Assembly (NCBI RefSeq): GCF_023091155.1
Contig: NZ_JAHWXK010000001.1
Span: 620,001-684,000 of the forward strand
DNA: 64,000 nt
Origin: Microbacterium sufflavum
GTDB taxonomy: Bacteria; Actinomycetota; Actinomycetes; Actinomycetales; Microbacteriaceae
Reading direction: 5' to 3'
Positions within the stretch are counted from its first letter, which is position 1, and each line of letters begins with the position of its first letter. The notes beneath the pieces are model-generated. The model saw only the letters and a list, made by a program, of their open reading frames with translations. It was not told the origin of the DNA and made no database searches. This document shows positions 35,154-44,938 of this stretch, piece by piece. The position numbers and the translations under genes were made by a program.

Positions 35154-36607
35154 GGCATGCCGCCCAGGTCGAACCGGGTGGCGTGGAGGGCTCTGGCCAC
35201 GTCGAGGTCGTGCGTGATCGCGACCACGGCCGACCCCTCGTCGCGCAAGGCCGCGAGCAGCGCGACCAGCTCCGCCCACGTACGCGCGTCCTGCCCGAAC
35301 GTGGGCTCGTCCAGCACGAGCACCCGGGGGCGTGTGGCGATCGCGGCCGCGACCGTGAGGCGCCGCTTCTCCCCGCCGGACAGCGTGTACGGGTTCGCGG
35401 CCGCGAGACGGTCGAGGCGCAGGCGGGAGAGGAGCTCGTCGGTGCGCGCGGCGATCTCGTCCTCGGGGAGGCCGAGCGCGCGGGGGCCGACGGCGAGCTC
35501 GTCGCGCACGGTCGTGGCGAGCAGCTGATGCTCCGGCTCCTGGAACACCATGCCGACGCGGGTGAGCAGGTCGCGCGAGCTCCACCGGATGGGCGCGGGG
35601 TCGGCGCCGTCCGCGAGCTCGGGCGCGGCGACCACTGCTCCCCCCGCGGGCGGAAGGAGTCCCGCGAGCGTGAGGCCGAGCGTCGACTTGCCGGCGCCGT
35701 TGGGCCCGGTGACCGCGACGGCCTCTCCCGCGTGCACGTCGAGGTCGATGCCCGTGGCGACCGGGCGACCCTTCACCCGGGCGACCGCGAGCCCGCGCGC
35801 CGAGAGCAGCACCTCGCGGGGGGCCGTGCGCGGCGGCGGCGGGAACGCGGGCGGATGCCCGGGGACCCACACCCCGTCGTCGGCGAGCCGCTGCCCCTGC
35901 GCCCCGAGCACCTCGTGCGGAGGGCCGTCGGCGACCACGCCGCCCTCGCCGATCACGATCACGCGGGTCATGAGGGGCAGCCACACGTCGAGCCGGTGCT
36001 CCACGACCACGAGCGTGGCGGGGTGGGTGTCGAGCAGGCGCGACACCGCGTCGCGCACCTCCGCCACCCCGTGCGGGTCGAGGTTCGCGGTGGGCTCGTC
36101 GAGCAGCAGCAGTCCGGGGCGCATGGCGAGGAGTCCCGCGAGCGCGAGGCGCTGCTTCTGGCCGCCCGACAGCGCCTTGGTGGGGTGGTCGAGCGGCACG
36201 TCGAGCCCCACGGCCTCCAGGGCCGCGGTGACGCGCGGCCAGATCTCGGCGCGCGGGATGCCCAGGTTCTCGCAGCCGAAGGCGACGTCGTCGCCCACGC
36301 GTGCCAGGATCACCTGCGAGTCGGGGTCTTGCAGCACCAGTCCCGCGCGACCCCGGGTGGCGGTCGCCGCGGCGCCGTCGACGAGCAGCCGGCCCTCGCT
36401 CTCGCCCTCCTCCTCGCCGCCGAGGACGCCGGCGAGCCCGTGGAGCAGCGTCGACTTGCCCGCGCCGGATGCGCCGAGCACGAGCACGCGCTCGCCCGGC
36501 TCGATGCGGAACGACACGTCGCGCAGGGCCCAGGCGAGGCGACTCGCGTGACGCCACCCCCACCCTCGAGCCTCGACGGCGGCGGGGGTGGCCTGCTCGG
36601 CCCCCAT
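35150..36607 (-). CDS. ykoD: ECF transporter duplicated ATP-binding protein (YkoD-like)
   Basis: 485 residues with two complete ATPase domains in one chain. First: GASGAGKST, LSGGQKQRLALA, LLLLDEPTANLD. Second: GPNGAGKST, LSGGEKRRLTVA, VLVLDEPTFGQD. A Pro-rich linker (about 265-275) joins them. This fused form is typical of YkoD. The ATG overlaps the YkoE stop by one base (TGATG). Confidence 0.92.
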   Translation of the reverse strand: MGAEQATPAAVEARGWGWRHASRLAWALRDVSFRIEPGERVLVLGASGAGKSTLLHGLAGVLGGEEEGESEGRLLVDGAAATATRGRAGLVLQDPDSQVILARVGDDVAFGCENLGIPRAEIWPRVTAALEAVGLDVPLDHPTKALSGGQKQRLALAGLLAMRPGLLLLDEPTANLDPHGVAEVRDAVSRLLDTHPATLVVVEHRLDVWLPLMTRVIVIGEGGVVADGPPHEVLGAQGQRLADDGVWVPGHPPAFPPPPRTAPREVLLSARGLAVARVKGRPVATGIDLDVHAGEAVAVTGPNGAGKSTLGLTLAGLLPPAGGAVVAAPELADGADPAPIRWSSRDLLTRVGMVFQEPEHQLLATTVRDELAVGPRALGLPEDEIAARTDELLSRLRLDRLAAANPYTLSGGEKRRLTVAAAIATRPRVLVLDEPTFGQDARTWAELVALLAALRDEGSAVVAITHDLDVARALHATRFDLGGMP

Positions 36608-37251
36608 CAGACGCGGACGCGCGCCTCGCGGCCGGAGCCGAACCGGTCGAGCGCGCCGGTCGCCGCGATGCCCCTGGCCAGAACCCACGACAGCGCCCCC
36701 GCGATCACCGCGCCGGAGACGACGGTGCTGAGCAGGTAGATCGTCGTGAACGCCGGGCCGGATCCGGCGTACCAGAGCACGAGGTTGTTGATGCCGCCCG
36801 CGAGTGCGGCGCCCGCACCGGCGAGGATCGCGACGGGCAGCGACCAGCGACGGTAGAAGAACAGCAGGAAGACGAGCTCGGCGCCGAGCCCCTGCACGAG
36901 CCCGGCCTCCAGGGTGAGGAAGCCGCCCCACTGGTTGCCGATGAGCGCCGAGACGACGGCGGCGAGCAGTTCGACGTAGATCGCGGCTCCGGCCTTGCGG
37001 ATGATGAGTCCGCCGAGCACGCCCGCGAACAGCCAGGGGCCGTCGAGCAGGCCCTGCAGCCCGGGGAGCAGCGGTTCGAGGAGGGCCTTGGGGCCGAGGT
37101 AGCCGACGTTCCAGGCGAGGAAGATCAGGCCGGCGGCGACACCGAGGACACTGGCGACGACGATGTCGACGATGCGCCAGCGCAGGTAGTTGCGCGGCGC
37201 GGCCGCCGTCGAGGTCTTCGCGGATGCGGACGTGGACGTGGACGTACTCAT
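36607..37251 (-). CDS. ykoE: ECF transporter S component for HMP/thiamine (YkoE-like)
   Basis: 214 residues. After a Ser/Thr-rich 20-residue N-terminus there are about six helices. LRWRIVDIVVASVLGVAAG and GGFLTLEAGLVQGLGAE are typical of YkoE, the binding subunit for hydroxymethylpyrimidine or thiamine. The start at 37251 follows GGAGGAG by six bases; an ATG at 37275 falls inside the riboswitch. A TPP riboswitch directly upstream confirms the thiamine link. Confidence 0.92.
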   Translation of the reverse strand: MSTSTSTSASAKTSTAAAPRNYLRWRIVDIVVASVLGVAAGLIFLAWNVGYLGPKALLEPLLPGLQGLLDGPWLFAGVLGGLIIRKAGAAIYVELLAAVVSALIGNQWGGFLTLEAGLVQGLGAELVFLLFFYRRWSLPVAILAGAGAALAGGINNLVLWYAGSGPAFTTIYLLSTVVSGAVIAGALSWVLARGIAATGALDRFGSGREARVRV

Positions 37252-37260
37252 AGGAACTCC

Positions 37261-37347
37261 TCCCTGCGCTGGCATGACCCAGATCAGGTTCGACGGTCGA
37301 AGCGCGATTCGCTCCCTCTCAGCCCGGCTCGCCGGACTCCCGTGGTT
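37261..37347 (-). promoter_or_regulatory. TPP riboswitch (THI element)
   Basis: On the minus strand it starts with ACCACGGGAGTCCGG, continues with CTGAGAGGGAGCG (CUGAGA core at 37322-37317) and ACCTGATCTGGGTCATGCC (core 37289-37282), and ends CAGCGCAGGGA. These are the conserved P2/P4 elements of the thiamine pyrophosphate aptamer. The last bases overlap the region of the GGAGGAG ribosome site of ykoE, so control by ribosome-site masking is likely. Confidence 0.95.
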
Positions 37348-37433
37348 GTGCTGACGATCCTACCCGGTCCGCCGGTTGGCGCGTCGCCGCCCCGGCGCGG
37401 CCGATTCCCGGCCGGATTCGGTACCGTAAGCGG

Positions 37434-39449
37434 GTGACCGCATCCGATCCCGCCGGCGAGGCGACGGGCATCGGCGGCAACGGCCCCGCTCCGACTGCTG
37501 CCCCCTCCGACGACGCCCCCACGTCCGCGCTGCGCTCGCGGGCGCGGGCGACCACCACCCCACCGACCGGGAGCGACGACGCGGGCGACGACGACGCGCG
37601 ACCCCCGGCGCGGGTTCCCGCCGCCTCCGCCGTGTCGACCTCCGGTCTCGGCGCGCTGTTCGGCGACCGTGCGCGCACCGCGACCGCGACCGATGCCTCC
37701 GCGAACGGCGCCGCGACCGGAGGCGACGCGGACGTGAGTACGGACCGCCCCGCGGCCGACGCCTCCCCCTCCTCTGATCCCGCGATCGCGTCCGTCGCGT
37801 CGGCCCCGCCCGCCGCGGACTCCGCCTCCTCGACCGACGCCGCCGCCGACGCAGGCGACGCGGACGGGAGCACCGACCGCCCCGCGGCCGACGCCTCCCC
37901 CTCCGCTGATCCCGCGATCGCGTCCGTCGCGTCGGCCCCGCCCGCCGCGGACGCCGCCTCCTCTACGATCACGGCAGCGACGCCGCCGCTGACCAAGCCG
38001 CCGTTCCGCGCGAGGGTGTCGGAGCCGGCTCCCCCGGCCGAAGACGACGATGCCGCGGTCGCCCTCCTGTCCGGTGCGGCCGCGCACTGGGCCGATGACG
38101 CGACCCCGGCGACCGCGCTGACCTGGGTGGATCCCGCCGATGTCGCGGCGCACGCTCCCGCCGTCTCGCTCGATGCCGAGCCCGAGGAAGAGACCGCCGC
38201 GGGCCTGTTCCGCGGGGCCCGGCTGCGTCCGGCCATCGCGCGCCCCGGCCTGCTCGTGCCGTTGGGCGTGCTGGCCGGGCTCGTCCTGGCCTATTCGGGC
38301 ACGACGCTGCTGTGGCCGCTGCACGAGGTGCCCCCGGCGGTGGAGGCGGTGCAGTTCGAGACGACGCCCGCCACGGCCGCCGAGCTCACGTGGCCTGCGG
38401 AGGGCAGCGCGGCCGTGGGGGTCGCCGGCATGACCACGTCGGCGTCGATCCCGGATGCGGTGAGCATCGCGAGCATCACGAAGGTCGTCAGCAGCCTGAT
38501 GGTGCTGGATCGGATGCCGCTCGCGCCGGGTGAGCAGGGACCGGAGTTCCGTTTCACCCGCGGCGACAGCGTGCGCTACTGGGACTATCGACGCCAGGAT
38601 CAGTCGGCGCTCGACGTCCCGGTCAACGGTGTGCTCACGGAGTATCAGCTGTTGCAGGGCACGCTGCTCGGCTCGGCGAACAACTACATCGATCGGCTGG
38701 CCTCGGAGATCTGGGGGTCGAACTCCGAGTTCGCCAGGGCGGCCGAGGAGTGGCTGAGCGAGCGTGGTCTGACCGGGATCACGGTGGTGACGCCGTCGGG
38801 TTTCGATGAGCGCAACGTCGCGACGCCGGAGGCGCTGATCGCGCTGGGCGAGCTGGCCATGCGCAACCCGGTGTTCGCGGAGATCGTCGGCACCGCCTCG
38901 GTCGAGCTTCCGGGCGCGGGGACGGTCGTGAACACCAACGGCATGCTGGCCGATCCGGGCGTCGTCGGCATCAAGACCGGGACCCTGGTCGGGTGGAACC
39001 TCCTCACCGCGAAGGATGTGGAGGTGGGCGACACGACCGTGCGGCTGTTCGCGGCAGTGCTGGATCAGGCCGACGACGAGTCGCGGCTCGCGGCCACCCG
39101 CGCGCTGTTCAGTCAGGCGGAGGCGGAGCTGCAGACGGAGGAACCGGCCGTCGCCGCGGGCACGGTGGTCGGTCGCGTCACCACGATGTGGGGCGAGGAG
39201 GTGGAAGTGGTCACCGCGGAGGACGCGGACGTCGTGCTGTGGAACGGTGCCGCCGCGACCGCGACCGCCGCGTTCGACCTGGGCGAGCGACGAGAGGCCG
39301 ACGACCGCGTGGGCACGCTGACCACCACCGGGCCACTCGACACGGAGGACACGGCCCTCGTGCTGCGCGAAGACGTGGAGGGCCCCAGTCCCTGGTGGCG
39401 CCTGACGCACCCGCTCGATCTGCTGGGCATCACCGTCCACACCGACTGA
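37434..39449 (+). CDS. D-alanyl-D-alanine carboxypeptidase (S11-like) with long disordered N-terminus
   Basis: 671 residues from GTG. Residues 1 to about 260 are low complexity (Ala/Asp/Ser/Pro) with a 44-residue unit duplicated almost exactly. One helix at about 265-290 makes it a membrane-anchored outward-facing protein. The penicillin-binding motifs are SITK (Ser347, Lys350), SAN (414-416) and KTGT (Lys514), as in D,D-carboxypeptidases that trim peptidoglycan pentapeptides. The DNA start is uncertain, as the N-terminal region is weakly constrained. A strong terminator follows. Confidence 0.85.
   Translation: MTASDPAGEATGIGGNGPAPTAAPSDDAPTSALRSRARATTTPPTGSDDAGDDDARPPARVPAASAVSTSGLGALFGDRARTATATDASANGAATGGDADVSTDRPAADASPSSDPAIASVASAPPAADSASSTDAAADAGDADGSTDRPAADASPSADPAIASVASAPPAADAASSTITAATPPLTKPPFRARVSEPAPPAEDDDAAVALLSGAAAHWADDATPATALTWVDPADVAAHAPAVSLDAEPEEETAAGLFRGARLRPAIARPGLLVPLGVLAGLVLAYSGTTLLWPLHEVPPAVEAVQFETTPATAAELTWPAEGSAAVGVAGMTTSASIPDAVSIASITKVVSSLMVLDRMPLAPGEQGPEFRFTRGDSVRYWDYRRQDQSALDVPVNGVLTEYQLLQGTLLGSANNYIDRLASEIWGSNSEFARAAEEWLSERGLTGITVVTPSGFDERNVATPEALIALGELAMRNPVFAEIVGTASVELPGAGTVVNTNGMLADPGVVGIKTGTLVGWNLLTAKDVEVGDTTVRLFAAVLDQADDESRLAATRALFSQAEAELQTEEPAVAAGTVVGRVTTMWGEEVEVVTAEDADVVLWNGAAATATAAFDLGERREADDRVGTLTTTGPLDTEDTALVLREDVEGPSPWWRLTHPLDLLGITVHTD
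37721..37969 (+). repeat. 132-bp tandem duplication in the carboxypeptidase N-terminus
   Basis: The segment beginning at 37721 repeats at 37853 (offset 132 bp, 44 codons), with only a few differences. It encodes the Asp/Ser/Pro/Ala-rich segment starting STDRPAADASPS in each copy. The reading frame is kept, so it changes linker length only. Confidence 0.85.
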
Positions 39450-39482
39450 GCCAGGCGCCGCCGTTCACCGGCCGCGCAGACG

Positions 39483-39520
39483 ACGACGCCCCGCTCCGAG
39501 GATCCGGAGCGGGGCGTCGT
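39483..39520. terminator. Bidirectional hairpin terminator
   Basis: A 16-bp perfect stem, ACGACGCCCCGCTCCG (39483-39498) and its complement (39505-39520), with a 6-nt loop. It lies between the convergent carboxypeptidase gene and the exporter operon. Confidence 0.9.
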
Positions 39521-39546
39521 GTCGTTGGTGCGGGACCGCCGAGGTG

Positions 39547-41808
39547 TCAGGCGCGGGGGTCCGCGCCCTCGGCGCCGTCATCGAGCAGCGCTCGTGCGGC
39601 CGCGGCCTCCGCGGCCGGGACGTTCGCTCCGACCGAGGCTCCGGCGATCGCGTCGTCGGCCTGCTCCCGTGCCGTCTCGTCGGCGGCCTCCCCCGTGACG
39701 ACCACGGGCGTGGAGCCCGTGAGGGCCTCCTCCGCGTCGAGGTCGGTCGCGGCCTGCTCGAACTGTGACTGGTACAGCCGCCAGTAGGCGCCCTGCGCGG
39801 CGATGAGCTCGTCGTGCGTGCCCTTCTCCACGATGTCGCCGTGCTCCATCACGAGGATGAGGTCGGCGTCGCGGATGGTGGACAGGCGGTGCGCGATCAC
39901 GAACGACGTGCGCCCCTGGCGGAGCGCGGCCATCGCGTGCTGCAGCAGCAGCTCGGTGCGGGTGTCGACGGCCGAGGTGGCCTCATCCAGGATGAGGATC
40001 GACGGCTGGGCGACGAACGCGCGCGCGATCGTGATCAGCTGCCGCTCACCGGCCGACACGTTGGACGCATCCTCGTCGAGCACGGTGTCGTAGCCCTCGG
40101 GGAGGGCGTGCACGAACCGGTCGACGTACGTGGCCTTGGCGGCGGTGAGCACTTCCTCGTCGGTCGCGGTGGAGCGACCGTAGCGGATGTTCTCGCGGAT
40201 GCTCCCGGCGAACAGCCACGGGTCCTGCAGCACCATGCCGGTGCGCGAGCGCAGGTCGTCGCGCGTGATCTGCGAGATGTCCTGACCGTCGAGCGTGATG
40301 CGCCCGCCGCTGAGCTCGTAGAACCGCATGATCAGGTTGACCAGCGTGGTCTTGCCCGCGCCGGTCGGCCCGACGATCGCGACCGTCTGGCCCGGCTCCA
40401 CCCGGAACGACAGGTCGGTGATCAGCGGTCGCTCCGGCGTGTAGGAGAAGGACACGTTCTCGAACTCGATCACGCCCTTGCCGTCGCCGAGCCGCGGGGC
40501 GTCGGCCTCGTCGGGCTCCTGCTCGTCGGCGTCGAGCAGGTCGAACACCCGCTCGGCCGACGCCGTGCCGGACTGCACGACCGCTGCCATGCCGCCCAGC
40601 TCCGACAGCGGCTGCGTGAACTGCTGCGAGTACTGGATGAACGCCTGCACGTCGCCGAGGCGCAGCTGACCGTTCGCGACCATGAGGCCGCCGAGCACCG
40701 CGATGCCGACGTAGGTGAGGCTGCCGACGAAGGTCATGGCGGGCATGATGATGCCCGACAGGAACTGCGCCTTGAAGCTCGCCTGGAACAGCTCCTCGTT
40801 CTCGGCCTTGAACTTGTCGAGCGCGTCCTGCTCCCGACCGAACACCTTCACGAGCGCGTGCCCGGAGAAAGCCTCCTCGACGCGGGCGTTGAGGCGGCCG
40901 ACCTTGCGCCACTGGGTGCCGAAGGCCTTCTGCGAGCGCGGGCCGATGACGCCGAAGATCACGCCCATGAGCGGCAGCGCGACCAGGGCCACCAGTGCCA
41001 GCTGCCACGAGATCGAGAACATCATCACCAGCACGCCGACCACGGTGAGCACGGCGGTCAGGGCCCCGGAGAGGGACTGCTGCATCGTCTGGGTGATGTT
41101 GTCGATGTCGTTCGTGACGCGGGAGATCAGCTCGCCGCGCTGCACCCTGTCGAAGTACGACAGCGGCAGCCGGTTGATCTTCGCCTCGACGGCCTCGCGG
41201 AGACGCCACATGGTGCGCACCATGATGACGTTGATCACGTATCCCTGCAGCCAGCTCAGGAACGCGGCCACCACGTAGATCGCGAGGACGGCGGCGATGA
41301 CCCAGCGCAGAGCATCGAAGTCGATGCCGTCGCCGACCCGGAAGTCGCCGAGGGCGCCGACCTGGTTGGCGAAGTCGTCCTGCCCCGCTCCGCGCAGCGC
41401 ATCGACCACCACGTCCTGCGACGTTCCGGCGGGGAAGCCGGGGAAGTCGCCGTTCGGCTGGCCGAGCTGGATGGAGATGAAGCCGCGGTAGACGATGTTG
41501 GTCGCCTCGGCCAGGACCTTGGGAGCTGCGACCGTCAGCACGACGCCCAGGGCCCCGAGGATCGACACGAACACGAACCACACGGCCGAGGGCTTGAGCA
41601 GTCCGATCATGCGGGCGAAGCTCGGCCCGAAGTTGTCGGCCTTGCCCGGCGCGACGCTGTCCCAGCCGCCGCCGTTCTGCCGTGCCTGCTCCGCGAGCTC
41701 GGCCTCGTACTGCTCTTCCGCCGTGAGCTCGCGCTCCTCGGTCTGCGCCGGGCCCTTTCCCCGCCCGCGCTTCGGTGCGGCGCTGCGCTTGTCGTCCTGC
41801 GCGCTCAT
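39547..41808 (-). CDS. ABC exporter subunit with canonical ATPase site
   Basis: 753 residues: a charged N-terminus (about 1-75), six helices, then an ATPase domain and an acidic tail of about 60 residues. Walker A GPTGAGKTT, signature SAGERQLITIA (degenerate, normally SGGQ), Walker B ILILDEATSAVD with a catalytic Glu. The pattern complements the partner gene, whose catalytic Glu is changed. Together they form a heterodimeric multidrug-type exporter (TM287/288 or TmrAB-like). The start at 41808 overlaps the partner stop (ATGA). Confidence 0.9.
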   Translation of the reverse strand: MSAQDDKRSAAPKRGRGKGPAQTEERELTAEEQYEAELAEQARQNGGGWDSVAPGKADNFGPSFARMIGLLKPSAVWFVFVSILGALGVVLTVAAPKVLAEATNIVYRGFISIQLGQPNGDFPGFPAGTSQDVVVDALRGAGQDDFANQVGALGDFRVGDGIDFDALRWVIAAVLAIYVVAAFLSWLQGYVINVIMVRTMWRLREAVEAKINRLPLSYFDRVQRGELISRVTNDIDNITQTMQQSLSGALTAVLTVVGVLVMMFSISWQLALVALVALPLMGVIFGVIGPRSQKAFGTQWRKVGRLNARVEEAFSGHALVKVFGREQDALDKFKAENEELFQASFKAQFLSGIIMPAMTFVGSLTYVGIAVLGGLMVANGQLRLGDVQAFIQYSQQFTQPLSELGGMAAVVQSGTASAERVFDLLDADEQEPDEADAPRLGDGKGVIEFENVSFSYTPERPLITDLSFRVEPGQTVAIVGPTGAGKTTLVNLIMRFYELSGGRITLDGQDISQITRDDLRSRTGMVLQDPWLFAGSIRENIRYGRSTATDEEVLTAAKATYVDRFVHALPEGYDTVLDEDASNVSAGERQLITIARAFVAQPSILILDEATSAVDTRTELLLQHAMAALRQGRTSFVIAHRLSTIRDADLILVMEHGDIVEKGTHDELIAAQGAYWRLYQSQFEQAATDLDAEEALTGSTPVVVTGEAADETAREQADDAIAGASVGANVPAAEAAAARALLDDGAEGADPRA

Positions 41809-43532
41809 GCGTCCACCCCCAGCTGCGACTCGACGATCTCTCGATAGGTGCCGCTGGTCTCCAGCAGCTCCTCGTGCGTGCCGACGCCCACCATCGTGCC
41901 GCCCTCGAGCACCACGATGCGATCGGCGTCGGTGATGGTGGAGACACGCTGGGCGACCACGATCTTCGTGACGTGCGGCAGCTCGCGCCACAGCGCCTGC
42001 CGCAGTCGCGCGTCCGTGGTCAGGTCGAGCGCCGAGAAGGAGTCGTCGAACACGAGCACCTTCGGCTGGTGCACGATGGCCCGCGCGATCGCGAGGCGCT
42101 GGCGCTGGCCGCCCGACACGTTCGTGCCGCCCTGGGCGATGCGGGACTCGAGCCCGTCGGGCATCTCCTCCACGAAGTCACGCCCCTGGGCGATCTCGAG
42201 CGCGTGCCACAGCTCCTCATCGGTCGCGTCCTCCCGGCCGTAGCGCAGGTTCGACGCGACGGTGCCGGTGAAGAGGAACGGACGCTGCGGAACCAGACCG
42301 ATGCTGTCCCACAGCGCCTCCACGTCGGCCTCGCGCACGTCGGTGCCGCCCACGTGCACCGAGCCGCTCGAGACGTCGAACAGACGCGGGATGAGAGAGA
42401 CCAGCGTGGTCTTGCCCGCACCCGTGGAACCCACGATCGCGACCGTCTCACCCGGCTGCGCCGCGAAGCTGATGCCGGTCAGCACGGGCGCGTCGGCGCC
42501 CGGGTAGGTGAAGGCGACGTCGTCGAACGCGACCGCACCCGGCGTCGGGAACTCGGTGACGCCGTTCGCGGGGCGCGTCATGGTCGACTCGGTGTTGAGC
42601 ACCTCGCCGATGCGCTCGGCCGAGACGGCGGCGCGCGGGATCATCATCGCCATGAAGCTGGCCATGATGACGCCGCCCATGATCTGGCCGATGTACTGCA
42701 TGAAGGCGAACAGCGTGCCCACCTGCACGGTGCCGTTGTTGACCTCGATGCCGCCGAACCAGATCACGGCGACCACGGTCACGTTGAGGATGAGCATGAA
42801 CAGCGGGAACAGCAGCACGAACAGCGAGCCGACCTTGCGGCCGACGACCATGATGTCGGTGTTGGCTCCGCGGAAGCGCTCCTCTTCGATGCGCTCGCGC
42901 ACGAACGCGCGGACGACGCGCACGCCGGTGAGCTGCTCGCGCATGATGCGGTTGACGTTGTCGAGCTTGCCCTGGTAGCTGCGGAACAGCGGCACCATGC
43001 GGCCGATCACGAGCGCCGCCAGGAGCAGGAGCACGGGGACCGACACGGCGATGAGCCAGCTGAGCCCGGCGTTGGTCTGCACGGCGAAGATGATGCCGCC
43101 GATCGCGAGCAGCGGCGCGGTGACGAGCATGGTCGCGCCCATCATCGCCAGCATCTGCACCTGCTGCACGTCGTTGGTGTTGCGCGTGATGAGGGAGCCG
43201 GCGCCGAACTGCGACACCTCGCGCTCGGAGAAGCCGCTGACCTTGCCGAACACGTCGGCACGGATGTCGCGACCCGCGCCCATCGCCGCGCGCGCGGCGA
43301 AGAAGGTCGCGATCACGGAGGCGACGATCTGGCCCAGGGAGACCGCGAGCATGAACAGACCGGTGCGCCAGATGTAGGCGGTGTCGCCCTGCGCGACGCC
43401 CTTGTCGATGATGTCGGCGTTGAGGCGGGGCAGGTAGAGGGTGGCAGCCGCGCTGGCGAACTGGAAGACCAGCACGGCCACGAGGAGCCACTTATATCGG
43501 GACAGATAGCGGAGGAGGATTTTTCCCAGCAC
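41805..43532 (-). CDS. ABC exporter subunit with degenerate ATPase site
   Basis: 575 residues. Six helices and one ATPase domain: Walker A GSTGAGKTT, signature NVSGGQRQRLAIA, but Walker B VLVFDDSFSALD has Asp in place of the catalytic Glu. This marks the degenerate half of a heterodimeric exporter. GTG start, with only a weak AAAG-like ribosome site upstream. The 234-bp gap before it contains the inverted repeat CCCCC-A-GGGGG and a short Arg/Leu-rich reading frame, but no firm promoter. Confidence 0.9.
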   Translation of the reverse strand: MLGKILLRYLSRYKWLLVAVLVFQFASAAATLYLPRLNADIIDKGVAQGDTAYIWRTGLFMLAVSLGQIVASVIATFFAARAAMGAGRDIRADVFGKVSGFSEREVSQFGAGSLITRNTNDVQQVQMLAMMGATMLVTAPLLAIGGIIFAVQTNAGLSWLIAVSVPVLLLLAALVIGRMVPLFRSYQGKLDNVNRIMREQLTGVRVVRAFVRERIEEERFRGANTDIMVVGRKVGSLFVLLFPLFMLILNVTVVAVIWFGGIEVNNGTVQVGTLFAFMQYIGQIMGGVIMASFMAMMIPRAAVSAERIGEVLNTESTMTRPANGVTEFPTPGAVAFDDVAFTYPGADAPVLTGISFAAQPGETVAIVGSTGAGKTTLVSLIPRLFDVSSGSVHVGGTDVREADVEALWDSIGLVPQRPFLFTGTVASNLRYGREDATDEELWHALEIAQGRDFVEEMPDGLESRIAQGGTNVSGGQRQRLAIARAIVHQPKVLVFDDSFSALDLTTDARLRQALWRELPHVTKIVVAQRVSTITDADRIVVLEGGTMVGVGTHEELLETSGTYREIVESQLGVDA

Positions 43533-43766
43533 AGGCGGACTTTCTAGGAAGGAGGAGGCGGCGGATCTCCCGGCAGACGGATGCCGACCGACGACCGGCC
43601 ATAGGACAGCGTGCCACGAAGCGGGGACATTCGTATCCCCCTGGGGGCGGACCTTCGCTCACAGCGAACCGCATCCCGTGCGATCAGCACTTTTCTGCAC
43701 GGTGACGAAGAAGGGCCCGCCGGAAGCCTGCCCGATCGACGCCCGCGTCAGCGAGCGGACTGACCC

Positions 43767-44828
43767 TCAGAACAGCGGCGGCTGCGGCGTGTAGTCGCGG
43801 GCCGGCGCACCCGCGTCCGCCGGCAGCTCGGCGAGGGTCGCCGGCTGCCACTTCGGGTTGCGGTCCTTGTCGACCAGCTGCGCGCGGATGCCCTCCACGA
43901 GGTCCGGGTGCTCGTTGACGAACCACAGCACCCGTCGGTACTCCCCCTCGAGCGCGGCGCGCAGTCCCGGCAGCTCCCGCGCCTCACGCACGGCGTCGAG
44001 CGTCACGACCAGCCCGGTCGGCGCGAGCCCCTCGAGGAGATCGGCCACGGCTGCGGCCTCGGTCGTGCCCTGCGCGTGCAGCCGCTCCAAAATCTCGGGC
44101 ACGGTCGGCGCGGAGAACGCCTCGTCGATCCAGGGGCGCGATGCCGGGAGGGCCGACGGCTCCGGCGTCTCGTCGAACAGCAGCACGATCTCGCTGGGGC
44201 TCGTCGGGTCGGCGCGGTGCGCGAGCGCGTCGCGCAGGGCGTCGAGGCGGTCGGAGGGCACCACGTGGTCGGCGAACCCGAGGTACACCGCGTCGGCGGC
44301 GCTCATGGTCGCCCCGGTCAGCCCGAAGTACTCGCCGAACCGTCCCGGCGCCCGCCCGAGCAGCCACGTGCCACCGACGTCGGGAGTGAAGCCGATGCGG
44401 GTCTCCGGCATCGCGAGCTTCGACCGCTCGGTGACGATCCGGATGGCCGCGTGCCCGGCGAGCCCGATGCCGCCGCCCATCGTGATGCCGTCGGCCAGCG
44501 CCACGACCGGCTTGGGGTACTCGGCGATCATCGCGTTCATCGCGTACTCGGCGCGGAAGAACTCGGCCGACCGCTCGGGGTGACCGGACACGATCTGCTC
44601 GTGCAGGCGGCGCACATCGCCGCCCGCGCACATGCCGCGCTCGCCCTCGCCGTCGATCAGCACGATCTGCACGTCGGAGTCGTCACGCCACGCCATCAGC
44701 GCCCGGGTGATCTCGGCGATCATGTCCTCGTCGAGCGCGTTGATCGCCTCGGGGCGATTGAGGGTGAGCCGTCCGAGCGCTCCTTCCGTGCGGACGAGGA
44801 CACGGGGGGCGGCAGAGGTATCGGTCAC
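43767..44828 (-). CDS. Enoyl-CoA hydratase/isomerase family protein, 3-hydroxyisobutyryl-CoA hydrolase-like
   Basis: 353 residues, the length of the hydrolase branch (plain hydratases are about 260). Crotonase oxyanion-hole residues lie in MCAGGDVRRLHEQI and MGGGIGLAGHAAIR. The catalytic Glu is in MPETRIGFTPDVGG, characteristic of 3-hydroxyisobutyryl-CoA hydrolase in valine breakdown. The long C-terminal segment matches too. No other valine gene is adjacent; iolA (9969) could act later in the same route. Confidence 0.85.
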   Translation of the reverse strand: MTDTSAAPRVLVRTEGALGRLTLNRPEAINALDEDMIAEITRALMAWRDDSDVQIVLIDGEGERGMCAGGDVRRLHEQIVSGHPERSAEFFRAEYAMNAMIAEYPKPVVALADGITMGGGIGLAGHAAIRIVTERSKLAMPETRIGFTPDVGGTWLLGRAPGRFGEYFGLTGATMSAADAVYLGFADHVVPSDRLDALRDALAHRADPTSPSEIVLLFDETPEPSALPASRPWIDEAFSAPTVPEILERLHAQGTTEAAAVADLLEGLAPTGLVVTLDAVREARELPGLRAALEGEYRRVLWFVNEHPDLVEGIRAQLVDKDRNPKWQPATLAELPADAGAPARDYTPQPPLF

Positions 44829-44938
44829 GGGTGCCAGGCTACCTTCTCACCAGGGGTGGAATTCCGCACGGAATGCGGGTTCCGGGGCGGTTTTCCGGCA
44901 GGATAGGGGGAACTGTTCATCGCGACGAGAGGTGCCGG

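Noticed and set aside
43533..43766. Short Arg/Leu-rich reading frame upstream of the ABC exporter as a leader peptide
   Set aside because: It has no stop before the exporter gene, no clear ribosome site and no promoter at a fitting distance.
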